Shown here piece after piece: positions 48,796 to 59,572 of a stretch of DNA of 64,000 bases. A program made the translations under genes and the position numbers. Source of the DNA: Combretum micranthum (taxonomy: Eukaryota > Streptophyta > Magnoliopsida > Myrtales > Combretaceae); contig JAMXBD010000722.1 of the NCBI GenBank assembly GCA_024138025.1, positions 496,001-560,000 of the forward strand. The letters run 5' to 3'. Under the pieces are notes generated by a model. That model did not search any database, was not told the origin of the DNA, and saw nothing but the letters and a program-made list of their open reading frames with translations. Positions within the stretch are counted from its first letter, which is position 1. Each line of letters starts with the position of its first letter.

Positions 48796-50418
48796 GACCA
48801 CAGCTTCCTGCTTCCGAATGAGATAAATAAAGGAACAACACTGTATCATAATAAACTTAAAATCCAATGACAATGAATTCCTAATCATACATGTGCTTAA
48901 CTAAGATTGTGCAAAAAAATTGGACTGGTTCACGCAGCTCATATTGTAACATACAAAAACAACCAATTAAAATGAAGATACAGGTTCGATATCAATGCGG
49001 ATCGACTGCTACATCATAGGATATAATATAGTAGTCATATAGCAAAACTACAGCTGAAATAGGTAATTTGTCCAAAAACAATAACATACGTTTCTATTTA
49101 AGGGAATAGGTGCACAATAAAAAGGAATGAGACATGTCATGGATTTCGAATCAACCATGGGGAGTAGGAGTTTCATGTCAAAGAAATCTTTTTTTCTGTT
49201 GTTCATAAAACAAAACAATTATACTGACAAAACTAATTACCCAATTTCTAGCATATATTTCCACACATATACTATCCTCAACTGGATGCTAATCACCATA
49301 AACTTTGAAATTTCATCCTGATGGAAGGTTCATATTCACATTCGCAGCTGCTACTTCAGGAAATGTTACAATAAATTCAAAGACAGCAGCTTTGACAAAT
49401 GGGAATGCCATAATTGGTGCGAAAGAATATCATGTTAATACTCAATTTAAATCACAAAGCTTACATCAAAGGAAGTCCCGTTAAAAAGGGATAGATCCGT
49501 GTTGAACATCACATGAAAAAAAAAATTCAACTACCAATAGCCCAATTACAATCATACTGTGGCATTGTAAGAAGTAGCATGTAGGTTATCATCTTCTTGA
49601 ACCGAAAGTGAACTACACACGACAAATCAACAACATTGACATCATGTTCATCATTCCCTCATCACGTAACTTGAAATAAAACAAAAGGAGCAACCTAATC
49701 CTAACAATCGATAAGAGAATTCCCACCTTGATCGACTTACATGCAGATGACGCTGGCGTCAATAGGGTCTTCCATAGAAAAGCCCCAAGCATGTAGTACT
49801 AATTTCAACAATTAACATCCCAAGTCATAAAGCCTAGCTTTTCCGAAGCGACTCTCACAAACCCTAAATCAAAGGAATATCATGCTAATTGTCAATTTCA
49901 ATTGCTTATTCATGCCATAGAATTACACAATCTCAAAATTTTGTTGTACGAAAATCAAAGCAAAGTTTTGTTACCTCAACGCTGTAGTGAGGAGTTGCTC
50001 GGAGATCAACGCTTCCTCCACCTCGTCTTTATCTGCGTTGATGATGTTAGAGGGCTTAAGGTTTTCTTATGGAAGGAGTAGATTTCTCATGTTGGGTTTT
50101 CTTCGTCCATGGCTATTAGGGTTTCTCGTTCGACAGACCATTGCTTGTTTGTATGTAGAGTAAGATTGGGGAAGGTCTATAACGAGAGGATTGTTTTTTT
50201 TTCAAACTTGCACGTTGAAAGTTCGGAAGGAGAGGGTTTCCATGTTTGTCCTTCCCTTGCTTTTTAAGAGCACGTGCAGAACACATGATGTTTGCTAACG
50301 GCTATTTTAATGGAACACATTACTACTTAACTCGAGTCAGTTCTTTGTAAAAAAGGAAAACACAGGTCAGTCATTTGTAAAAACCCCAAAACACAGGTCA
50401 GTTATTTGTAATTTTCCC
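48796..50418 (-). repeat. Right terminal inverted repeat of the MULE
   Basis: Mirror of 42473-44097. The transposase ATG lies about 60 bases inside its inner border, so this repeat should supply the transposase promoter and leader. Confidence 0.93.
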
Positions 50419-51493
50419 TTCTTTTATATTCATGTTTGTATTATGTGTAGATCTTAGATTTGAACTTGAATAAAATAGTGAAATTCGTATCTTGACAAAA
50501 CCTACATTTAAAAACCCTATTCCAAGTCTCAAAATGGAAGTTTTAGTTAAAGAAATGAAGGTTTAGTGGGTGTATATCATCAAGACTTCTTTCTACAAGA
50601 ATCAAAGATGATTTTCAAAAGTTACTTTCAAAAATAAAAATCATATTTTCGCATTTAGGCCAAGACATGGTTTAAAAACATGTTTTACAACTCAAAAATG
50701 AAGTTATTATTCAAGAAATGGAAAGCTTTTAAGATAAGATATGTAAAGGATGATTTTTCCTAAGTTTATATGGATTTTATCAAAAGATATGTCCAAAAAT
50801 AAATTTGGTAAATTCGGATCTCAACCAAGACTAATTTTGAAAACCCATTTTCCAACACCAAAATGAAAGATTTGTTTAGAAAATGGAAGGCTTATGGAAT
50901 AGGTATCAATAGGAGATGTTTTTGATAAGTAAATGGTAGATCTACTAGTAGAGATTCTCAAAAATAGGAAGATATTACAAAATATGAAATTTGAGTTTTA
51001 TCCAAATTTTGTAAATTCGGATGGTTTCAAAACCATACCTTAAAAACCCATTTATCAACTCCAAAAATTGTTTGATAACGATTAATTTTTATATATGAAT
51101 GATTGTTATGTCCTAAAAAGAAAAAACTCCAAAACTTGTGTTTTATATGAAAAATGAGGAGTTTAGGTCATAGGTATCATCAAGTAGTGGTTTTTATAAA
51201 TTAAGATGGGATTTGCTAAAAAAAATATGTAGAACAAGGAGTAGAAATAAAGTAGGAAAATTTGAGTTGTTTGTCATTTTAAGAAATTCGTAATAATGAA
51301 GTAATGGTATGAAAACCCCTAATTTTCAAACTCAAGATGAAAGTTTTATTAAAGAAATGAAGTCCTTAGTGGCTAGGTAGGGTTGAGCCTTAATTTTCTA
51401 AGTATCAAATGATTTTTACTTAAAGAAATCACCATAAAAACAATTTATACAAAATTCGGATTTTGGATGAAAAAATTTTAAAAACATGTTTAT
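50419..51493 (+). mobile_element. LTR H, piece 2 of 3
   Basis: Begins with the second copy of the 9-bp MULE duplication and continues LTR H. It consists of about six degenerate tandem units of roughly 160-200 bases with the words CAAAATGAAAG, AGAAATGAAG and AATTCGGAT, the same unit type as in LTRs L, C and D but on the other strand. No coding frame. Confidence 0.75.
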
Positions 51494-53784
51494 TGTCACG
51501 CCCCAACGGGTACCCTAAACGTGACAGTCCGCCACACTCAATATTAAAGCTTAAGTATGACAAACTTAGCCAATCCCAAAAGCTTTTATATTAAGTGTAA
51601 GGTGTACTTTCACAAATTTAGAGAACCATATATGGAATTATGAATCTTAAGGAGATATAAAAACATATTAAGAAAAGAGGATTCATAATAAACATTTATT
51701 CATAGCAATGGTTTTACAAACTTAGGGACATTTCCCTTTTATCACTAATCTATTACAAGACATTTGTACATGATCTCTAATTATAAACTTCATCTTAGAA
51801 TTCTTTTATCTAAAAGAAATTACCTGCCTGCAGGGTCCTCGTGGCCTTAACCATAAGTAGGGAAACCGCAAAAGATATCTATAGGGGTATAAGCTAATAG
51901 GCTTAGTAAGAATTATTTTCATAAATAACTTCTTGTAACGAGATTTCAAACAAGTTGTTTAAACAATCAAATGTAACGCAACAAACACATGGGCAAACAA
52001 GCATATAGTTTTCCAGGAACTATATGTTGAATGGATTTGCGCCCTCCATTCGGGGTTTGGTGATACTTATCCTAAAAAAAAGTAGTTTTAATTAAAAAGT
52101 TTTAAGCTTGCGAGCACTCATCACCAAGCATTCCGAATCTACTTGATTTGACCTTGCTTTCGGATCTTCCACCAAGCATTTCCCTTAAGCCACCAAGCAA
52201 TCGCTTTCGGATATTCCGCCAAGTGTTGCTTTCGACATGAGCTTACTATCCTTCTCACCCAAGGATAATAACCCAAAATGCAATATGACTCACTTCGTGG
52301 TATGCATGAATTCATTTATTTATAAAGTCATAGCATAATTATTTTTGAATTTAAGGCGATCAAGGAATTTCATACAAATAAAATGTTATACTAAAACAAA
52401 CATTTAAAACAATCCTGGCTCTGATATTCTTAAAATTCTTTCAAAGAATTATTTTACATACATATCGATTTATCTTTTCCTAATTCTAATGCAACTAATT
52501 TACAAGCACAACAAGTATAGCATTTAATGGAAATAAACTCACGACGCCATATCTACTATTCCTCTAGGTGGATGAGTCGTTCACACACTCCACTTAGTCG
52601 TAATAATCCTCGGGGTAAAGGAATCCTTCCTCGGGATCACCATGAGTATTCCTTGATGATTTTCTTAAAATTTGACAAAACAATGTCAAAAGAACGTTAA
52701 AGTTCGTATAAAGAAATGTTTCAACTTAAAATGGTCATAACTTGGTCATTTTAACTCGGAATCACGCATATAATATACCGATTTCTACCTATTTGAAAAG
52801 ATTTATCCATTTATAAAACTATTATTGTCAAACTACATCATTTAGGCCCCGAAACAGTGCAGACAAAGTTCACCACGAATTTTCCAACACAAAACAACTT
52901 TGGTTCAAGAAATCAAAATTTGTTTGATAAATACTTAGTTATCTATATAGTTGAAAATTTCTCTTTTTATAACTATATAACTCATATTTAAGCATGCTCA
53001 AGTGTTTTGTTGTCCAATTATTTTTCTTGAGTAAAACAATGTCGGTTTGATAGTTTTCAAAAATTGTATTTTCTTGAAGTGAATACCTTGTTTCCTTTGT
53101 TTTCTAAAAATGATTTATGTTGGTTTCATTATTTTTCCCAAGTAAAATTAAATTTTTCTATTTTCTAAGTTTCCTATACTAATACTATTTTGGAGTTTTT
53201 AGAAAATACATTATCTTCCTATTTTATTTTTCTTGTACAAATTCCTTTGTCTAGCTGTTTGCAAAATCTTTACTTGAAAGTTTCTCATTCTTTTCTCATG
53301 CCTTATGTTTTTCATAGAAATCATCCATTCATAAAAGTTTATTTTCTTGATAAAACAAAGTGGAACAATATGTGACTTAAGAACTTTTTATAGTAAAGTA
53401 GTTTCTAAAATCTTAATAGTTTCTTCTTGTAACTTGAAAAGAGATAACTTTATTTTTGTTTTTCAAGCCATAGATTTCTTTCTTTACATAAACTTATTTC
53501 TAATGTGTTAAAATCTTCTTTCTGTCAATTTATTTTTAGAACTTGAAATTTTGGACAACGATTTAAATGAATATGAACTATGAGAAAATACTAGCAAGTA
53601 AAATAACATAGGTAATAAAGTCAAGTATTGGAGTCTTAGCTTTTTCAAGGCTTCCGGGACTCAGAAGTAGACCAGTCCCAAAATAAAATAAAATGAAAGA
53701 AAGAAAACTTGTTTTGACTTGATAAGGACAAGTCTAAGACTAGAGACTAGTCTTAATTTAACAAGGAATAAAAAAATTTGTAAT
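51494..53784 (-). mobile_element. LTR G (truncated minus-strand LTR)
   Basis: Starts TGTCACGCCCCAACGG at 51494 and follows LTR B closely (for example TTTAAGGCGATCAAGG at 52350), through the hairpin module near 53630-53750. It ends abruptly at about 53784, before the U3 and promoter, where LTR H-type sequence resumes. The 5 bases on its left (TTTAT) are not found at the right edge, in line with a deletion. The join lies between two similar tandem units of H, so unequal recombination is likely. Confidence 0.75.
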
Positions 53785-55710
53785 TGAGGAGTAATGGCAT
53801 GAAAACACCTATTTTTCAAACTCAAAATGAAAGTTTTATTTAAGAAATGAAATCCTTAAGAGATAGGTATAATAGAGCCTGAAATTTTAAACTATCAAAT
53901 GAGTTTTTCTTGAAGAAATCACTTTAAAACCCTTGGTACAAAATTCGGGTTTAGGAATAGCCCTTAATTGAAAACATGTTTACAAAGTATAAAATGAGGA
54001 TTTATATGAAGAAATGAAGGCCTTAAGCAATAGATATAATAAAGACTCAATTTTAGAAAGGATAACTAGATTTTCCTAAGAAATAATTCCAAAACAAAAG
54101 AGAATGATCAAAGTCATGAAACTAGTCTTCTTAAGAGTAAGTAATCATGGAGTCTTACAAAATAAAGAGTTTCTAAAATTTTCTTTTAGTAAATATCTTC
54201 AAAAGCATGCATACATCAAGCTCATAACATGCCATTCATGATAGGAAATCATCAATATTGCACGTATAGTTGATCTATATAGTAGAAACATTACAAACAT
54301 GCACAAAATTATTTTTCAGAATTGGATTTCGCTACTAATCAGAATCAGAATTTTTCGAGACCTAAAAACTTTTAAAACTTGAAAATAATATTAGAATTAG
54401 GTAAATCTTTCAAAGTAGATAGAAATCAATATATAATTTAAAAAATTTCGAGTTAAAATGACCAAGTTACGACCATTTTAAGTTAGAACTTCCGCAAATG
54501 GCAAAAATCACAAAAATGCTAGTTTTGTTTAATAGTTTGGTGTAGTTAAGTGATGAAATACTCATTAGGGTATTTCTTCCTTTTTAGGTAACCTCGAGAT
54601 TGATGATTCCTTTCCACAGGACTATTACTACTATAGGACCGGTGTTCTAATGGCTGAGTGAGTATTTCTTCTCGATTCTATTTATTATATGTGATTGTAA
54701 TGATAGTTGCATTAGATTTTAGGCAAAGATAAATGGATATGTATGGTGTGGATAAATGGGAATTATGTATGTTTGCTGATGATATGAGAAATTGAAAATA
54801 AGAATACCAAGACCGGGTGATTAACTAGTGGCTGTATAAATGAATTAGGATTGAATGTCTGCAATTATTGATTGATCACCTAAGGAATTGGCATAATTGA
54901 TTATTCAGAATTGATAAGTAATACGGACTCATTCATATCACAAATGGGGATGGAGCATTAGGATTGGTTGGTTTCCTGGGATCCAAAAACGGAGTAAAAG
55001 TTGGTTAATCGTGATTCGTAAATGAAATAATGAGTTGGTTAATCGTGATCCACCAACGAAATTATAAGTTGGTTGACCGTGATCCAAAAACGACATATTT
55101 TAGTAGTACCGCAATATTCGTTAATCTGCTAACCCAGAATGGAGGGTGAAATTTCATTCACATATGATTTCCAGCTAGTCAAATGTTTGCTGCTTTCTAT
55201 ATGTTTGATGCATATCACTTGCCTGATTAATCACTTGCTTGTATGATATGTTATGAATGTAATCTTAGAAGTTCTCACTCACTAAGTTAGTATAGCTTAC
55301 GTCCCTATAGTTTCTATTTATTGTAGCATTCGTTTATTTGGCTTAGACAGAGATACCCTACGGCTTAGGTACAGGAGCTAGGCGTTTTCTTTAGAAGTTA
55401 TATTCATTTCTGTTTAGACTTCCGTAGGAAACCGAAAGACTCTGGATGATTGTAATAGACCTCTTAACAATATTCTTTTGCAAGGGAATGCCCCTTAGTC
55501 TATGTAACTATTTATATGTGTTTCGATTTATATTCTAATGCTATTGAATGTCGATTTATACTCTTTATCTCCATCGTTTCAAGTATTCTATTGTCGTAAA
55601 GGGACGCCTTACATCTATACAAGACTCCCGAAGGACTAATGTAGTAATTCGTGGGTCTTATATGGCATGTGGCGAACTGTTATGTTTAGGGTACCCTATA
55701 GGGCATGACA
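53785..55710 (+). mobile_element. LTR H, piece 3 of 3
   Basis: Resumes with tandem units (GAAAGTTTTATTTAAGAAATG, matching 51340) and runs through U5 to GGGCATGACA at 55710. It holds a short tandem array (54990-55095). The sequence after the end (GTCTGAGTAACTCCGAG) is not a clear primer site. LTR H without its insertions would be over 5 kb, longer than its relatives. Confidence 0.7.
54990..55095 (+). repeat. Short tandem array in U5 of LTR H
   Basis: About three units of roughly 33-35 bases around AGTTGGTTAATCGTGATCCA. It sits at the same relative place as the unrelated array at 9155-9265. Confidence 0.75.
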
Positions 55711-56621
55711 GTCTGAGTAACTCCGAGTTCGGGATTAGAGTATACCTAATACTAGACTATGTTGTTTTGTTGGCTTAAGAAAGATAATAATTTGGCTATT
55801 TGCATTAGCTTAAGTTGCATGAATTACCTGTCTATTGTATGTGCATATGCATTTGTTTTTGTATTGGAGTTTTCGTACTGGGCGTCGTTGCTCATTCTTT
55901 TAAATTTCAGGTACACATGAAGAGGATATAGTATATGATCTTTCTATATATGAGTTTTTCTTTGATCACGGGGATAGCGATAGTGGACTCGACTACCCAA
56001 CCGAAAGCTAGGCTTCATATATCAGGATTTCTAAAAAAAAAGATACATATAGGTCATGTGAATCTGTAGTTGGATGTTTAGGTTGATTTCAATGAAAGGA
56101 TTTTGATGTAAACAGCTTTTAGTTTCTATTGGATTTGTTGGCTGTGTTATGCTGATTTAGATTTTATGTTTGAAGCAGGAGTTTATGTTTCATGAACTAT
56201 ATGTTTTTAGTTTAAATAGGTTTCATATCCTACGAGATACCCCATGTGTGTTTATAGGTGATTAATGTATTATTGTGGATATTAGAGTCTTTGCGTGTCC
56301 TATATAAGAGAGGACACATGGCGGGTTGTAATTCCTTTAGGATAGGGCGTTACAGCTTAATACAGCTCAAATGGTGAGAGGTGCTGCCTTTAGGGCAGGT
56401 AAAAGCCTCATGTCTTGGGTTCGATCCCTGCAAGCTGTAAATAAGGCGTTAACTCTACCTAAGGGTAACAATGCCTATAGTGCTTATGATACCCTACGGG
56501 GCATGTGTTGGATGGGGTACCGTAAGGGCGGTGTCGGCCATTATCACTTGGGGGCCAGTATTGGTTGTTTGCCCTAGCATCACACTCCCAGAACCTCGAT
56601 AGTGAGGGGCAGGGTATGACA
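55711..56621 (+). mobile_element. Right part of the 17.6-kb insertion (LTR I end)
   Basis: Leader-like and U5-like sequence, including TTTCAGGTACACATGAAGAGG near 55905. An LTR-end-like GGGCGTTACA stands at 56345-56354, and the true outer border is GGTATGACA at 56621, followed by the ATTTT duplication. A tRNA-like unit lies between these two. Whether 56355-56621 is part of the LTR or a later insertion is open. No coding frame. Confidence 0.55.
56351..56439 (+). repeat. tRNA-like unit, probably a tRNA-derived SINE head
   Basis: An A box (CAGCTCAAATGGTGAGAG from 56363) and a perfect B box (GGTTCGATCCC, 56418-56428) are at tRNA-like spacing, as in RNA polymerase III promoters. The outer bases TACAGCTT (56351-56358) and AAGCTGTA (56432-56439) form a perfect 8-bp stem, and CTGC/GCAG closes a 7-base loop in the middle. 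No standard D-arm spacing and no clear SINE tail, so it is not called a functional tRNA gene. Confidence 0.5.
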
Positions 56622-56626
56622 ATTTT

Positions 56627-57280
56627 GTAGTACAAGATATATACTTCAGAATTCTTTTAACAATAGATAAATATACCTTTGTTTTCACACTTTTAAATCT
56701 AAGACATAAGAACACACTAAACATAATATCTAGTCTTGATGTAGTTAAATACAATAAAGAGGCAATAAGACTTTTATATAATTTTTCATTTATCTTTTTC
56801 TCATTTGAATGAAAATCTAACCTTGATGAAGTGCTCATGGGTGTAGCAGCTCGTTTTCACCTTTCATATCCAAACTTCTAGTGTACTTCTCTTCATGGGT
56901 GAAAATTCCTTCTTCGGTTTGTTTAATTTGTAGTCTAAGAAAGAATGTCAATTAACCAATCATTAACATTTCAAATTCTACCTACATATTCTTTGCAAAA
57001 TCTTGACAGTACATTGCATAAGTAGATCCAAATATTATATCATCTACATATATTTGCATAACCAAAATATCTTGATCATGTCTTTAATAACAAGTTTGTG
57101 TCAATAGTTCCTCTTTGAATTCCTTTTGAAATTAGGAACAAACTTAATCTTTATACCATGCTCTTCAGGCTTATTTTAAACCATATAAACCTTCGTTCAA
57201 TTTGAAAGCATAATCATTTTCAAAAGGATCTTCAAAACTAGGAGGTTATTCAACATAGACCTCCTCTATAATCCTCATGT
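56627..57280 (-). pseudogene. pol: Ty1/copia pol, reverse transcriptase part
   Basis: Minus-strand fragments: PPSFEDPFENDYAFKLN near 57230, GLYGLK near 57175, the catalytic YVDDIIFGST near 57040, EKLYKSLIASLLYLTTSR near 56755 and VKRILKYISCTTKL ending at 56627. Several stops and shifts. The last residues connect across the insertion to the RNase H at 38510-39017, with the ATTTT duplication at the break. Upstream of about 57280 no more pol is recognised, so the 5' part of the element is lost or displaced. Confidence 0.87.
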
Positions 57281-58696
57281 TTTTGCCTTAGTTGAGTTAA
57301 AAGTTAAAGAATTAAAATCTTGAATGCTTTGGTTAAGTAAAAATGGTTTAGAAATAATTCACAGGAACACAAGACACTAGATATTAACTTAAAATTTGTT
57401 TTCACGAGTTTTGAAGCTTAAATTTCATTTTTAATTCTTTTGTACCCTAAGATAATAAATGTTTTAATAGTGTATTAATTATTATTTATGAAAAGCTATA
57501 CTCAGTTTGTTTTATATACATTAAAAGGTTTTGATTTTCTTTTCTTATAAATAAATCTTTTCCAAAATTACCAAAAATTACTTTGGAAGCTGTCCATCAT
57601 AAATTTCAAATCATGGGCATACTGTCCTTTCTTTTAATAAAGTTTATTTCATTAAATGTTGAAATGACAATTCCTGATGTGTGTGATCATTAAGCTTTAA
57701 ATTTATAATCTCATTAATTCTAGACCCACACAAGACAGTGCACTTATTATGTAATACAGAAATTAACTCAGATATCGTCCTAGGGATCTATATGCAGCTA
57801 CTAATAATAACCCGTTTACTATTATCTAGTTGAATCTATTGTGAGTTATATGCTAAACTTCCTACTAGTTCTAACTAAAAGCAATTCCAAAAGCCCTAGA
57901 TGAATGATATGCACACTTTTCTCAAGATTAATCAATTCACATACAATGCCTTAAGTTTGGTCAACCCTAGCCCCATCATCCCTAAACATGGATTCAATTA
58001 AATGATGCTTGGTCTTGAATTATCAGGTTTCTTAATTAGATTAATTACTTTATTCAAGTCAATTAACCCCTAACCCTAATTGAAAAAGTGGGAATTTCTT
58101 CCTTCACAATTGTCAAATTAGAATTGCATGAAGATTATGAACCCTAATTGAAGAAAAGTTAATCTTCAAAGATAAAAAGTTGGAAAACCTTATTTCTAGG
58201 TGGATTACACAACTTCTTTGCCCATGAGAGATCTATCCCACTAATTGAAATCTTCTTCCTAATTAACGAGAATCAAGATTGCAATAACTCAGGCCTAAAA
58301 TCATCACAATCAACAATATAAATCATGAACAACTTCAAAATCGAAGCTTGATTCAATTGGAAGATAAATCAATACATGAAGGCTAGGGTTCTCAAACCTA
58401 AGGCATAACACAACTACTCTTCTATGAAAAGATTAACAACAACAATAATAACAATGGAAGAAAAAAGAAAGCTCATGATGATAAACCCTTGTAATGGTAT
58501 TTTTTGCAAATCTCCAAGTCATAGCATGAAATTCCCCTTCAAAAGCTGCTCCAAATGTGTTTCTAGGGTTTCTTGAATGTAATACAAGTGATTGGTGTCT
58601 AAAATAACAAAACAGGGTACATATATATATAATCTGTCTTGTATATAAGCCCGGCATGACCCATATATATCGAGTAGTGTACTCATTATCTTAGTG
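57281..58696. other. Unassigned repeat-derived sequence
   Basis: AT-rich, without any reliable coding frame. Phrases such as CCCTAATTGAAGAAAAG and GGCTAGGGTTCTCAAACC recall the noncoding 5' or 3' regions of plant retrotransposons, but no terminal motif, primer site or target duplication was found. A TA-rich patch lies at 58620-58632. Confidence 0.5.
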
Positions 58697-59572
58697 TGTA
58701 AACATATGAAATTTCAGTTAATTTAAAGCTTAATCTTAGAATTGAAAGTCAACCAGAAACCCTAAAGGTTAACAAAAGACTAGTATAAACCCTAGAATTT
58801 AGATCCGACTTTCCCATATTCTTTATCCTTAGAAAACGAAGTTGAAATAATTAGTGATAATACTTCATAATAATATAAGGAAACGTAAAAATATTAGATT
58901 CGCGAACTTCGAGTGTCCTTCAGACCCAAACTGAATCAGCTCTCAAAAAGTGTGTCCCATGGCTCAAAATAGTAAAAATATTCCAATAAGACCGTTAGGA
59001 CCGAAATAATACAAGGATTTGAAAAATATCAATTTCATAATTTTTCGGTAACTAAAAATAACATATATTGCATTTATATGCGTATTTTCTTTACTACCAG
59101 TATATTATTAGTCTTGTTTACAATTCATTGTCCTACACTACTATTTATTACTATTCATCTATTTCTACTTTACCTTACAATTTATTGTTACTACCTATAT
59201 ACCTATTTTTCTACTTTTTTTATTTCCAGTACATATTCACATCAACTATACTTCACATCTTTATTGCTTTTTATTACAAAACGAACAAAATAATTCACTC
59301 TCTCTCCCCTCTCTCATATGGCCGACGCTACCCCCTCTCTCTTCCTCTCAATTATTTTTCTTTTTTAATTTATTTTATTACATATAATCTCCACTGTAAA
59401 TTTTCTATAAATACCCCATTTCCCTTCACTTCTTTACACCATCTTTACACAATAAAACCCTCTCAAATTCAGTCCACAACTCTTTCTACAAAATTTTCTC
59501 CAAACTCTCTCTCACCAAATACTCACAAAAATTCTCTCTATACACAATCCAATTACCATTTCTCACTAACCA
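58697..59572 (+). mobile_element. LTR J, U3 and promoter (plus strand)
   Basis: Starts TGTAAACATATG at 58697. The U3 is like that of LTR K, with GCCGAC at 59321, a CT-rich tract and TATAAATA at 59406-59413 followed by CCCCATTTCC. It is cut at 59572 by LTR K. The rest may be represented by the fragment at 63361-64000. The apparent 169-codon ORF here is low-complexity U3 sequence. Confidence 0.75.

Larger units (their letters stand above)
42473..50418. mobile_element. Complete Mutator-like transposon (MULE), 7946 bp
   Basis: The ends are GGGAAAATTACAAATAACTG and its reverse complement, and the 9-bp duplication TTCTTTTAT flanks both sides. Long terminal inverted repeats of about 1.62 kb (42473-44097 and 48796-50418) enclose two genes that point at each other: a GRF zinc-finger gene on the plus strand and a transposase gene on the minus strand. 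The layout resembles maize MuDR, where two convergent genes start from the two inverted repeats. Both genes are now broken, so the copy is not autonomous. It sits in LTR H. Confidence 0.95.

Noticed and set aside
49127..49321. Matching 64-codon ORFs in the two MULE inverted repeats (also 43572-43766)
   Set aside because: Both copies exist only because the inverted repeats are alike; no codon-like pattern of change and no domain.
56371..56577. 68-codon ORF over the tRNA-like unit
   Set aside because: Overlaps the Pol III boxes and the LTR end; chance frame.
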